From NCBI RefSeq assembly GCF_016862955.1, contig NZ_BONY01000007.1, forward strand, positions 1 through 64,000: 64,000 nucleotides of DNA. The letters run 5' to 3'. Positions 34,078-42,334 of the stretch are shown here, one piece after another. The DNA is from Rhizocola hellebori. Lineage in GTDB: Bacteria > Actinomycetota > Actinomycetes > Mycobacteriales > Micromonosporaceae. A program made the translations under genes and the position numbers. The notes beneath the pieces were generated by a model. That model was given only the letters and a program-made list of their open reading frames with translations. It was not told where the DNA came from and did no database searches. The stretch's first letter is position 1. Each line of letters starts with the position of its first letter.

Positions 34078-34704
34078 CTACTGCACGATGATGCGCACCG
34101 CGAGCGCGCCCAAAACCGTTGCGCTGAGCCATTGCTGAAGGCGCACCAGCCGCGGCCGATCGGTGAGCCAGCCGCCGATGCGGCCCGCCGCGAGCACTAT
34201 CAGGCAGTTGAGCGTGACCGTGATGACGATCTGCACCAGGCCGAGGATGACCCCCTGCAGCGCCACATGGCCGCGGCGGGCATCGATGAACTGGGGCAGC
34301 AGGGACAGGTACAGGATGGCGATGGTGGGGTTGAGCATGTTGGTGGCCAGGCCCATCAGGTAGAGCCGCAGCGGTGAGCTGGCATGGGGGGCTGGATGGA
34401 TATCGATCTCCGGGTGACGCCCTGACCGCCAGGCCTGCCACGCCAGCCAGAGCAGGTAGGCGGCGCCGGCGAACTTGACGCCGTCATACAGGAACGGCAC
34501 CACCGCGAACAGCGCGGTCAGCCCGGCGGCGGAGCCGGCCAGGTAGACCAGGAAACCGGTGGCGATCCCCAGCAGTGACACCAGCCCGGCCGAGCGTCCC
34601 TGGGCGACCGTGCGTGACAGCAGATAGATCGTGTTCGGACCGGGCGTCAGCACGAGGCCCACCGCCACCAGGGCGATCCCCAGCACTGCCACCCAGCTGA
34701 CCAT
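34078..34704 (-). CDS. LysE/RhtB-family amino-acid or metabolite exporter
   Basis: A 208-residue integral membrane protein with about six hydrophobic helices. The N-terminal motif GLVLTPGPNTIYLLSRTVAQGRSAGLVSLLG is diagnostic of the LysE superfamily. NMLNPTIAILYLSLLPQF is the second conserved block. ATG 34704 is preceded by GGAGGG; an upstream in-frame ATG would add 25 non-hydrophobic residues without a good ribosome-binding site. The substrate is unknown. Confidence 0.9.
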   Translation of the reverse strand: MVSWVAVLGIALVAVGLVLTPGPNTIYLLSRTVAQGRSAGLVSLLGIATGFLVYLAGSAAGLTALFAVVPFLYDGVKFAGAAYLLWLAWQAWRSGRHPEIDIHPAPHASSPLRLYLMGLATNMLNPTIAILYLSLLPQFIDARRGHVALQGVILGLVQIVITVTLNCLIVLAAGRIGGWLTDRPRLVRLQQWLSATVLGALAVRIIVQ

Positions 34705-34784
34705 GATGCATGACCCTCCAATGTCCAGGCGTTTGTCGAGGCAAGCCGTCATAGTACACCTGTACGAATCGACGGGCATGACAA

Positions 34785-34810
34785 AAGGGGGTGGTTTTCG
34801 CCACCCCCTT
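34785..34810 (-). terminator. Intrinsic terminator of the S1-domain gene
   Basis: AAGGGGGTGG and its complement flank a 6-nt loop (10-bp stem). Read leftward, the hairpin is followed by TTTTG. It lies 12 bp behind the stop of the S1-domain gene. Confidence 0.85.
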
Positions 34811-34821
34811 CTGCCTATCTG

Positions 34822-35028
34822 CTAAGCCCTGGCGAGGCTGGCACGAAGCCTCTCCCGATCGATGTCAAGGATGCGCACCGTGACGCTGGATCCCTCCTGC
34901 GGCCCGGTTTCGCCGTGCAGCAGACCATCGGCGTCGTCGGCTATGCGGACGAATACGCCGAAGGGCACCACCTTGGTCACCTGTCCAACCAGGACATCGC
35001 CAACGTTGAGTTCTTCAAAGCGGGACAT
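34822..35028 (-). CDS. Small single S1-domain RNA-binding protein
   Basis: A 68-residue protein that is essentially one S1/OB-fold domain (VGDVLVGQVTKVVPFGVFVR, DGLLHGE, GSSVTVRILDIDRERLRASL). Such mini-S1 proteins bind RNA and may act in translation or RNA turnover. It is preceded by an exceptionally long Shine-Dalgarno match and followed by an intrinsic terminator. A GC-rich hairpin lies in the upstream leader at 35084-35102. This looks like a highly translated gene. Confidence 0.88.
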   Translation of the reverse strand: MSRFEELNVGDVLVGQVTKVVPFGVFVRIADDADGLLHGETGPQEGSSVTVRILDIDRERLRASLARA

Positions 35029-35030
35029 GC

Positions 35031-35046
35031 GATCACCTCCTTCCTC
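35031..35046 (-). promoter_or_regulatory. Extended Shine-Dalgarno of the S1-domain gene
   Basis: On the minus strand GAGGAAGGAGGTGATC stands just before the ATG at 35028. AAGGAGGTGATC is complementary to the 3' tail of 16S rRNA over 12 bases, far longer than the usual 4-6. Confidence 0.85.
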
Positions 35047-35083
35047 AGCAGGCTCCGCTCAAGCGGGCAACGCTTCGAAGGAG

Positions 35084-35102
35084 GGCGGGCCACGGGCCCG
35101 CC
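35084..35102. terminator. GC-rich hairpin between YrdB-family and S1-domain genes
   Basis: GGCGGGCC (35084-35091) and GGCCCGCC (35095-35102) form an 8-bp all-GC stem with a 3-nt loop. No T-run follows on either strand. It could terminate the YrdB-family transcript or structure the S1 gene leader. Confidence 0.5.
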
Positions 35103-35175
35103 AGGTGATCACGGCACAGCCGGATGCCTCATCTGTTCAAGGCTTTGGGCCGACCCGGCAGTCACGTGACCGACC

Positions 35176-35556
35176 CTAGTGCCGGTCACCGTGCAGCGGC
35201 AAGCCTTTGCGGACGCGCTCATCGTCACGGTGCAGGTGGACCAGGATCGAGTTGGCCGAGGCGAGCACGGCGAGATTGACCGCGAGCACCGGGTTGCCCA
35301 TGCTGATCAGCGCCACGACGGCGCCGCCGAAGACGAGGGCCTCCACGGCCAGCCGGCCGCCCAGCGGCAGGAACCAGCGTGCTTTGGGCGCCACGAATGC
35401 GCCCCACAGCACGGCTGCCAGCAGCGGCAGCGCGATGGCCAGGAGGATGCCGCCGGTGCGCCAGCCCCAGATCGCCAGCACGGCCAGGGCGGTCAGCTCG
35501 AGGGCGAAGCGCAAGAAGGCGTTGAGGTAGATAAACCATTTGGGCACACCGGTCAT
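35176..35556 (-). CDS. YrdB-family (DUF2568) membrane protein
   Basis: A 126-residue protein with four hydrophobic helices (AFLRFALELTALAVLAIWGW, ILLAIALPLLAAVLWGAF, LAVEALVFGGAVVALISM and LAVNLAVLASANSILVHL). LELTALAVLAIWGWRTG and WGAFVAPKA are family marks. Function is unknown. ATG 35556 (MTGVPKWFIYLNAFLRF) is the natural start; the longer frame adds an Arg-rich non-native head. Confidence 0.85.
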   Translation of the reverse strand: MTGVPKWFIYLNAFLRFALELTALAVLAIWGWRTGGILLAIALPLLAAVLWGAFVAPKARWFLPLGGRLAVEALVFGGAVVALISMGNPVLAVNLAVLASANSILVHLHRDDERVRKGLPLHGDRH

Positions 35557-35604
35557 TTGCAGAAGTGTAGGTGGCCCGCGTCGGCGGCGAGCCACCGACA
35601 ACCA

Positions 35605-36597
35605 CTAGACCCGGGTGAGCTTGACCGCATCGGCGATGACCAGACCGGTACCGGAGGTCCAGCGGCTCACGGCCACAGCGTTGTAATCGCCGCCGGCGAA
35701 GGTGAAGGTGCCCAGGTTGCGCCAGGCTCCGCCGCCGGAGCGCTGGTCGACGTACACGACCTGGTTGCCCGTCGTGGTGGCCATGATGTAAGGCGCGGCG
35801 GTGTTGTAGCCGGGCAGGGCCGGGTACCACGCCTCGACCCGGTACGTGGCCGTGGCCGGGACGGCGAACTTGTACCAGGCCGCGTCGGAGATCGCCTCCG
35901 GGTTGGCGTAGCGGTAGTCCGCGCCGAAGCGCTGGGTGGAATAGCTGGAGGTGCCCCAGTTATCCGACGCCGTGAAGCGGCCCGCCGTCGTGTTGTCCAC
36001 AGTGGACGTCCAGGCCGGCGGCGGTGTGGTCTGATTCACCAGGGACATGAAGTAGGACCAGTTCCAGCGCGGACCCGGGTCGGTGTGGGTGGCGGTCGGC
36101 ACCTCGCTGTGGCCGATGATGTGGGCGCGGTCCTTGGGAATGGCGTACTTCGCGCAGACCGAGCGCACGATCGCGGCCGAGGACTGGTAGAGCGCCTCGG
36201 TGTACCAGCCGTCCTGCTCGACGAAGCCCTCGTGCTCGATGCCGATGGACTGGGTGTTGTAGGTCCAGTTCGCCGCGTGCCAGGCGATGTCCTTCTCCCG
36301 CACCATCTGGGTGACCGCGCCGTTGGAGCTCTTGACCACGTAGTGGGCGCTCACCTGGGAGGCCGCGTTCTGGATCCAGCTGATGGTGCCGTTGTACGAA
36401 CCCTGCGTGGTGTGGATGACGACGTACTGAATGTTGTGGCTCGTTTCCCGGTTCGCGACGGTGAAGTTCGCCGAGTTCGCCGGAACCCAGGCCGCGGGGC
36501 CGTAGTCGGTGCTCGCCAGCGCTATACCCGGTGTGGCCAGGACACCGCCGGGCACCAGAGCCGCCGCGCCCGAGGCGAGCAATGTTCTTCTACGCAT
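35605..36597 (-). CDS. Secreted N-acetylmuramoyl-L-alanine amidase with golvesin/CBM-like C-terminal domain
   Basis: A 330-residue exported peptidoglycan amidase. The signal has a twin-Arg-like start (MRRRTLLASGAAALVPGG). The Amidase_2 domain (about 40-190) shows zinc and catalytic residues in YVVIHTTQGSYNG, SIGIEHEG and IIGHSEVPTATHTDPG. The C-terminal 130 residues (TVDNTTAGRFTASDNWGTSS onward) form a beta-rich domain of the golvesin/xanthan-lyase carbohydrate-binding type. It cleaves the amide bond between muramic acid and L-Ala, and a role in wall turnover or lysis of competitors is inferred. Confidence 0.9.
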   Translation of the reverse strand: MRRRTLLASGAAALVPGGVLATPGIALASTDYGPAAWVPANSANFTVANRETSHNIQYVVIHTTQGSYNGTISWIQNAASQVSAHYVVKSSNGAVTQMVREKDIAWHAANWTYNTQSIGIEHEGFVEQDGWYTEALYQSSAAIVRSVCAKYAIPKDRAHIIGHSEVPTATHTDPGPRWNWSYFMSLVNQTTPPPAWTSTVDNTTAGRFTASDNWGTSSYSTQRFGADYRYANPEAISDAAWYKFAVPATATYRVEAWYPALPGYNTAAPYIMATTTGNQVVYVDQRSGGGAWRNLGTFTFAGGDYNAVAVSRWTSGTGLVIADAVKLTRV

Positions 36598-36743
36598 CTA
36601 AATCCCTCCCTTGAGTCCGCCACATAATGGCCCGAATACGGCATGTCGCGACGCGAGCTTCGGTCTGCGCCGAAAGGCCCAGGCCAGGACGATGCGCTCA
36701 CGCTCCGGTCGACTTTGGACCACGCAGCGGTCACCATGGATAG

Positions 36744-37655
36744 ATGTGGGGGATGGTAGTCACCGCCCTGGGCGGACCCGAGGTGTTGCAGGCGGCTGAG
36801 TTGCCCGATCCGGTTCCCGAGCCGGGACAGGTGGTGGTGCGGGTAAGGGCGGTCTGTGTGCACCCGGCCGACATCGCCGGCCGCATCGGCGTGATGCCGG
36901 GTGGCCCGGTGCCGCCACCCTTCCTGCTGGGCTGGGACATCGCCGGTGAGGTGGCCGCGATCGGCGCGGATGTCAGCGAATTCCAGCCCGGCGACCGTGT
37001 CGTCGGGATGATCCCGTGGTACCTGACCCGCGGCGCACCCGGCGGCTACGCTGAGCTCGTGGCGGCTTCCTCGGACTGGCTGGTGCCACTGCCGCCCGAG
37101 GTTGACTTCGCGGCTGCCGCCACGCTGCCGCTCAACGGCCTCACCGCGTGGCAGGCGCTGCAGCTGTTGTCCATTCCGGACGGTTCGCGGCTGCTCATCA
37201 CCGGCGCCAGCGGCGGGGTCGGCGGCTTCGCCGCTCAGCTGGCCGCGCATCGCGTGCTGGCGGTGGCCAACGCCGGTGATGAGGAGTGGGTGCATGGCCT
37301 CGGCGCGAACGAAGTGATCTCACGGGACACCGAGCTGGCCTCGCTGCGGCCCCAGCCGCAGGCGGTGCTGGACGCTGTCCCGATCGGTGACGCCGCGGCC
37401 GCCGCCGTCTGCGATGGCGGTGTGGTGGTCACCACGCGGCCGACGCCGCCGATCGATCCCGCGCGCGGCGTGCAGCAGCGGCTCGTGCTCATCACCTCCG
37501 ACCGTGAGCGGCTGGCCATGTTGGTGGGGCTGCTGGCTACCGGCGAGCTGCGCACCCGGGTCGCGCAGACCCTGCCGCTGACCGAAGCGGCCCAAGCCCA
37601 CCGCCTCGTCGAAGCGGGTGGCCTCCGCGGAAAAATCGTCCTGCTCCCCAGCTGA
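36744..37655 (+). CDS. Zinc-independent quinone oxidoreductase-type MDR protein
   Basis: A 303-residue medium-chain dehydrogenase/reductase, probably NADPH-dependent. The N-terminal GroES-like domain contains VVVRVRAVCVHPADIAGRIG and FLLGWDIAGEVAAIG. The nucleotide-binding motif is LLITGASGGVGGFAAQLAA, and the end LVEAGGLRGKIVLLP is characteristic. No structural-zinc Cys cluster is present, as in the QOR subgroup. ATG 36744 or 36753 could be the start. The substrate is unknown; the leaving amidase gene is divergent, with 146 bp between. Confidence 0.88.
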   Translation: MWGMVVTALGGPEVLQAAELPDPVPEPGQVVVRVRAVCVHPADIAGRIGVMPGGPVPPPFLLGWDIAGEVAAIGADVSEFQPGDRVVGMIPWYLTRGAPGGYAELVAASSDWLVPLPPEVDFAAAATLPLNGLTAWQALQLLSIPDGSRLLITGASGGVGGFAAQLAAHRVLAVANAGDEEWVHGLGANEVISRDTELASLRPQPQAVLDAVPIGDAAAAAVCDGGVVVTTRPTPPIDPARGVQQRLVLITSDRERLAMLVGLLATGELRTRVAQTLPLTEAAQAHRLVEAGGLRGKIVLLPS

Positions 37656-37687
37656 CCGCAACGCGCTGAGGCTGCGTGGGCGAGCGG

Positions 37688-38347
37688 TCAGCTGGAAAAC
37701 GCTGCGAGGTGGGCGGAGAAGTGTTCGGCGACAAGGTCTGCGACGCTTTCGGCAGCGCGGGTGCCGTCGACCTCGATGACCCGGATGCCCAGCCGGTTGG
37801 CTTGGTTGACCGCGTCCTGTGCCACTATCCGGTCGCGTTCCATGCGGTTGCGCACGGCCAGTTCCGGATCACTCACCGCATAGCTCAGCTGGCCCGCGCG
37901 CGGCAGCGTGGCCAGCTGATGCGCGCGAAACTCCGCCGAGGGCACCATCACCACGACCTGTTGCAGTGATGGGGCTATCTCGGCCACCAGCTGCGGGCGC
38001 AGGCCCCAGCCCTCGGCGAGGATCGGGCGGCCGGAGACCAGGGCGCGCAGATCGTCGAGGGTGTACTCGAAGCGCTCGATGAAGGTGCCCAGGGTGAACT
38101 CCGCGGACTGTTGCGGGGTTTGCCGCACGAACCAGCTTTCCGGATCCACCACCGGGGCGGGCCGGTCGTTGGTCAGCGCGGCGGCCACCCGCCTGTCCCA
38201 GTGCCCGCGCGCATCGGGGTAGTCGTAGTGATAGCAGGTCAGGCCGAGGCGCTGGGCCAGCAGCCTGGCCACCGTGGACTTACCCGCCCACTGCCCGCCG
38301 CCGATCCACAGGGTCTGCGCCAACGTGCCAAACGGATCCCAAGTCAT
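37688..38347 (-). CDS. P-loop nucleotide kinase-like protein
   Basis: A 219-residue P-loop protein. IGGGQWAGKSTVARLLAQRL (about 15-34) is a Walker A of the adenylate kinase/shikimate kinase-like fold, and HYDYPDARGHWDRR follows as a substrate-region motif. ILAEGWGLRPQLVAEI may be the Walker B area. Such proteins in actinomycetes are uncharacterised and may phosphorylate a small molecule. A 21-bp near-palindrome lies 9 bp upstream of its ATG. Confidence 0.75.
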   Translation of the reverse strand: MTWDPFGTLAQTLWIGGGQWAGKSTVARLLAQRLGLTCYHYDYPDARGHWDRRVAAALTNDRPAPVVDPESWFVRQTPQQSAEFTLGTFIERFEYTLDDLRALVSGRPILAEGWGLRPQLVAEIAPSLQQVVVMVPSAEFRAHQLATLPRAGQLSYAVSDPELAVRNRMERDRIVAQDAVNQANRLGIRVIEVDGTRAAESVADLVAEHFSAHLAAFSS

Positions 38348-38356
38348 GATGGGCAG

Positions 38357-38377
38357 TTTTGTCGGTACCCGACAAAA
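38357..38377. promoter_or_regulatory. Inverted repeat upstream of the kinase-like gene
   Basis: TTTTGTCGG (38357-38365) and CCGACAAAA (38369-38377) are perfect inverted arms with a 3-bp center. The site lies between the siderophore operon end and the kinase-like gene start. It could be an operator for the latter, or the terminator of the former since one arm ends in a T or A run. Confidence 0.5.
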
Positions 38378-38432
38378 AGATCAAGTCTTGTTCTTTGGCT
38401 GCGGAACTGATGTATTAGGGGAGGGGAGAAGT

Positions 38433-39308
38433 TCAGCCGTTGTTCTCGGCCCGCCCGGCCCGCCAGTAGCCCAGGAAGGCGGCGCTGCCCCGGTCCACCC
38501 CGTGCTCGGTGATCAGCAGATGGCGCAATGCGCGCACCATGGCCGCCTCGCCGGCCACCCACACCCGTGAGGTGTTGTCGACCTCCCACAGGATCTGTTC
38601 GTCCACGTCGACGTCCTCGACCTGTTCCCCGGTGCGCTGGGGCAGAAGCCTTGCCGCGGTTGCCTTGACGGCGGCAAACAGCAGGCTTCCGTGCGGCTGG
38701 CCCTCGCGGGCGAGCCAGGTCACCGTCACCCCGGGCGGGGCGCCGATGGGCAGGAAGTCCTCGGCGTGGGGAACCTCCAGCACCGCCTCGCCCTGGGTGC
38801 CGGCGTCCAGCCGCTGCAGGATTCCGGCCACCGCCGGTACCGCGGTCTCGTCCCCGGCCAGCAGAATCGCCGAACCCGGGGCCGGGGCGTGGAAGTCGAT
38901 CCCGCCGTGGTCGCCGTCGTGATTGGCATTCGGGCCCAGCAGCGCCAGCTTGTCTCCCACCGTCACCGATTCCATCCAGCGGGCGGCAGGCCCGGTGCCG
39001 CCCTCGTGCACCACGAAGTCGACGTCCACTTCGGACACTGCCGGGCGCACATGCCGCACGGTGTAGGTCCGGATGGGGTTGCGCTCATGCTCGGGCAGCG
39101 CCCGCCAGCGCTGGTGCCAGTCTTCGCCGGTGGGCAGATGGGCCACCCCGGCGCCGGGTAACGGCACGATGACTTTTATGCGCTGGTCGAAACCGTTGTC
39201 GGCGAAGGTGTTCAACTCCTCACCGACGAAGGTCATCCGCAGAAACGAGGGGCTGAGCCGTTGCAGCGCAGCGACTTCCACCATGAAGAACCGCCAAGGC
39301 GTGTTCAA
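38433..39308 (-). CDS. Siderophore-interacting protein (FAD-dependent ferric-siderophore reductase)
   Basis: A 291-residue cytoplasmic flavoprotein of the ViuB/SIP family that reduces Fe(III)-siderophore to release iron. LSPSFLRMTFVGEELNTFAD, the FAD-binding RTYTVRHVRP, and AILLAGDETAVPAVAGILQ are family signatures, and the C-terminus ends FLGYWRAGRAENNG. TTG 39308 is the start: GGGAGG lies just upstream and TTGA overlaps the permease stop. It is the last gene of the uptake operon. Confidence 0.93.
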   Translation of the reverse strand: MNTPWRFFMVEVAALQRLSPSFLRMTFVGEELNTFADNGFDQRIKVIVPLPGAGVAHLPTGEDWHQRWRALPEHERNPIRTYTVRHVRPAVSEVDVDFVVHEGGTGPAARWMESVTVGDKLALLGPNANHDGDHGGIDFHAPAPGSAILLAGDETAVPAVAGILQRLDAGTQGEAVLEVPHAEDFLPIGAPPGVTVTWLAREGQPHGSLLFAAVKATAARLLPQRTGEQVEDVDVDEQILWEVDNTSRVWVAGEAAMVRALRHLLITEHGVDRGSAAFLGYWRAGRAENNG

Positions 39309-41347
39309 TTTCTTCCTCCCAGGGTGCGCGACCGCCATAGCAGCCAGACGAAATAGGGGGTACCGATGAGCGCCGTCACCAGCCCGGCCGGTATCTGAGC
39401 CGGGGCGATGACGGTGCGCCCGAGCGTGTCGGCCAGGCTCACCGCGAGCGCGCCGAGCAGGGCGGCCATCGGCAGGGTACGGCTGTGCCGCGCCCCGACC
39501 AGGGCACGTGCCGCGTGCGGGGCGACCAGCCCGACGAAACCGATGACCCCGACCGCCGACACGGCCGTGGAGGTGACCAGTGCGGCCCCGCCGAGCAGGA
39601 GCAGCCGCGCCCGTTCCAGCGGCACGCCGAGCACACGTGGGGTGTCGTCGTCGAGGGCGAGCAGGTCCAGCTCGCGCCGCGCGAGGACGGCGACCGGGGT
39701 GAAGACCAGCAGGGCCAGTGCGACCGGCACGATCTGTTCCGGGGTGCGCCCGTAGGTCGAGCCCGACAGCCAGGTCAGCGCTTTGCCGGTGTTCCACGGG
39801 TCGAAGCCGACGATGAGGAAGGTGATGATGGCGAAGCCGCCCGACCACACCCCGATTCCCATGAGCACCAAGCGATCCGAGCTCAGGCCGCCGCGCCAGG
39901 ACAGCCCGTAGACGATGGCGAAGGCGATCAGGGCGCCCGTCCCGGCCACGGCCGACATCATCCAGACCCCGGCCAGCGGCACGAGGGTGATCAGCGTGAC
40001 CGCGCCCACGCCCGCCCCGGCGGTGATGCCGAGCAGACCCGGTTCGGCCAACGGGTTGCGGCACACCGCCTGTACCACGGTTCCGGCGACGGCCAGGGCC
40101 GCCCCGGCGAGCATCGCGCCGAACACGCGCGGGTAGCGCTGATCCAGAACGAAGGTGATGGCGCGCCCGGTTCGGCCCTGCAGCCAGTTGACGATGTCCC
40201 CGGTCAGCAGCCAGGTGTCGCCGGCGAGCATGCCCAGCACCACGGCCCCGGCCAAGGCGATGGCGCAGCCGGCGATGACGGCGGTGACGAAACGGCCTGA
40301 GCGCACGGCGGCGAAGTGCCCGCTGGGGGCGCGCCGGGCCGGTGGGGAGTCGCGATGCCGCCGCGCCAGGGCGATCAGCACTATCGCGCCGAACAGGGTG
40401 GTGACTACGCCGGTCGGGATGTCCACGCCCGCTTGCGCGCCAAGGCCGGAGCGCAACAGGATGTCGGCGCCGAGCACGATGGCGATTCCGGCCAGGCCTG
40501 ACATCGGTACCAGGAAACGATGCTTATGAAGCGCGGGAAGCCAGCGGGCGGCCAACCGCACGATGACCGGCGCGCACAGCCCGACGAAGCCGACCGGCCC
40601 GGCCAGCGTCACCGCGCAGGAGGCCAGCAGCACGGCGAGCACAGTGGTCTGCACCCGGGTGCGCCGCACCGACACGCCCATGACTTGAGCGGTATCGTCG
40701 CCCAGCGCCAGGATGTCCAGCCTCCGTCCAATCAGGACGACAAGCAGCCCGGCGGCGGCGATGATCGGTGCCAGCTGCCGGACCGCGTTGAGGTCGGTCT
40801 GCACCAGCGACCCGTTGCCCCAGGCGAAAAGCCCGATGGTGGCCTGTTCGAAGAGCAGCATGAGCACGGTGGTGACCGAGCCGAGCGCTATCGCGACGGC
40901 GGAACCGGCCAGGATCAGCCGGGTCGGCCCGGAGCGCCCGCCGGCCGAGAGCACCATCACCAGCCCGGCCGCGGCGAGCCCGCCCACGAAAGCGAACAGC
41001 CCGGAGGACAGCACGGGAACGGTCAGGCCGAAGGCGGCGGCGGTGACCACTGCCAGGTACGCCCCGGCGTTGACCGCGAGGGTGTCCGGGGAGGCCAGCG
41101 GATTGCGGGCCAGCGATTGGAATGCCGCGCCCGCGATGCCCAGGGCCAGGCCGACCGCGAGCCCGGCCAGCATGCGCGGCAGGCGGGAGGCGACCAGGAT
41201 GCGGGCCGCCTCCTCGTTGCCGCTGCCGAAGGCCAGGCCGATCAGGTCGGCGGCGCCGATGCCCGAGGTGCCCTGGGTCAGGTGGACGGCCGCGATCGCG
41301 ATCACGGCCGCCACGCCTGCGCAGAAGGCGGCGACTGTCCGGCTCAA
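39305..41347 (-). CDS. Fused two-domain FecCD-type ferric-siderophore permease
   Basis: A 680-residue integral membrane protein carrying two complete FecCD modules in one chain. Paired signatures occur in each half: FQSLARNPLASPDTLAVNAG and VQAVCRNPLAEPGLLGITAG; LAGPVGFVGLCAPVIVRLAA and VGVIGFVGLVAPHAARAL. Most systems encode these as two polypeptides. TTG 41347 overlaps the binding-protein stop (TTGA), and the end overlaps the SIP gene start in the same way, which suggests strict translational coupling. It moves ferric siderophore across the membrane with the ATPase encoded upstream. Confidence 0.93.
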   Translation of the reverse strand: MSRTVAAFCAGVAAVIAIAAVHLTQGTSGIGAADLIGLAFGSGNEEAARILVASRLPRMLAGLAVGLALGIAGAAFQSLARNPLASPDTLAVNAGAYLAVVTAAAFGLTVPVLSSGLFAFVGGLAAAGLVMVLSAGGRSGPTRLILAGSAVAIALGSVTTVLMLLFEQATIGLFAWGNGSLVQTDLNAVRQLAPIIAAAGLLVVLIGRRLDILALGDDTAQVMGVSVRRTRVQTTVLAVLLASCAVTLAGPVGFVGLCAPVIVRLAARWLPALHKHRFLVPMSGLAGIAIVLGADILLRSGLGAQAGVDIPTGVVTTLFGAIVLIALARRHRDSPPARRAPSGHFAAVRSGRFVTAVIAGCAIALAGAVVLGMLAGDTWLLTGDIVNWLQGRTGRAITFVLDQRYPRVFGAMLAGAALAVAGTVVQAVCRNPLAEPGLLGITAGAGVGAVTLITLVPLAGVWMMSAVAGTGALIAFAIVYGLSWRGGLSSDRLVLMGIGVWSGGFAIITFLIVGFDPWNTGKALTWLSGSTYGRTPEQIVPVALALLVFTPVAVLARRELDLLALDDDTPRVLGVPLERARLLLLGGAALVTSTAVSAVGVIGFVGLVAPHAARALVGARHSRTLPMAALLGALAVSLADTLGRTVIAPAQIPAGLVTALIGTPYFVWLLWRSRTLGGRN

Positions 41348-42318
41348 GCCGTGAACGCCTTGACGATCGCGTCGATGTGCTGGCGGCACGACAGCGGGCC
41401 GCCGAAGGTCCAGATCCCGTTGGGCATCTTGTACAGCTGCTTGTTCTTGACGAAGGCCAATGAGTCCCAGATCTGGTTGCCCGCCAGGCCGTTGGCGAAG
41501 ACGTCGTCTCCGTCCGAGGCGTTGTAGAAGAACCGGATGTCGGAATCCTTGAGCGGGCTCAATCCCTCGACATCGGTGGTGCCCAGGCCCCACGCCGCGT
41601 CGACGTCGCCGTTCCAGGCGTTCTTGAGGCCGAGCGCGATCGCGGTCTGCGACACCAGGGCGCCCTGGCCGAACATCCGGATGGAGATGGTGCTGCCTTC
41701 CTTCCACCCGTCGGCGACGGCGAAGCCCTTGCCCGCGTGGCCCGCTGCCGCGATCTTCGCCTTGGCGTCGGCAATCGCCTGGTCGAAGTCGGCCAGCGCC
41801 CTGCGGGCCTCCTGCGTCTTGCCGACCGCGGTCGCGATCATGTTGAAGTCCTCGCGCATGCGCTCCAGGTTGCGGCTGGCGTCGCTGCCCTTGGTGACGA
41901 TGACGGGCACGAACTTCTCCAGCTGGCCGATCAGCGGCGAGTCGCGTTCGGCCTCCATCACCACCAGATCCGGTTGCAGGGCCACGATCGAGTCGACGCT
42001 GGGCTCGCCGCGGGTGCCGACATCCTTGACGCTCGCGTCGAGTTTGGCCGCGGTCACCCAGGTGCCGTAGCCCTTGGTGTCGGCCACGCCCACCGGCATC
42101 ACGCCAAGCGTGACAAGCATTTCCGCCTCGCCCCACTCCAGCGCCACCACCTTGCGCCCGGCCGCGGGCAGGGTGACCGCCTTGCCCCGGCTGTCGGTCA
42201 CGGTGACCGGACCCGAGCTGGCGGCCGGTGTCTCCGACGGGGATTCGGTGGTGCCGCAGGCGCTCATCAGCGCCGCCGCGGCGAAAATGGGCATGGCAAA
42301 GCCAAGCATTCGTCTCAT
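41344..42318 (-). CDS. Iron-siderophore ABC transporter substrate-binding lipoprotein
   Basis: A 324-residue lipoprotein. The signal peptide ends at a lipobox LMSAC with Cys21 as the lipidation site. The rest is a class III periplasmic-binding fold: VVALEWGEAEMLVTLGVMPV, VGTRGEPSVDSIVALQPDLV and AFVKNKQLYKMPN are typical of FecB/FepB-like proteins. It captures ferric siderophore outside the membrane and delivers it to the fused permease. It is 16 bp downstream of the ATPase gene. Confidence 0.93.
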   Translation of the reverse strand: MRRMLGFAMPIFAAAALMSACGTTESPSETPAASSGPVTVTDSRGKAVTLPAAGRKVVALEWGEAEMLVTLGVMPVGVADTKGYGTWVTAAKLDASVKDVGTRGEPSVDSIVALQPDLVVMEAERDSPLIGQLEKFVPVIVTKGSDASRNLERMREDFNMIATAVGKTQEARRALADFDQAIADAKAKIAAAGHAGKGFAVADGWKEGSTISIRMFGQGALVSQTAIALGLKNAWNGDVDAAWGLGTTDVEGLSPLKDSDIRFFYNASDGDDVFANGLAGNQIWDSLAFVKNKQLYKMPNGIWTFGGPLSCRQHIDAIVKAFTA

Positions 42319-42334
42319 GGGGTCTCTTTCCGAT

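Noticed and set aside
39309-40064. N-terminal extension of the SIP frame
   Set aside because: It is a shadow of the permease gene and Arg/Gly-rich. GGGAGG before TTG 39308 fixes the start.
41348-42136. N-terminal extension of the permease frame
   Set aside because: It runs out of frame across the binding-protein gene. The TTG at 41347 with a TTGA junction explains the permease start.
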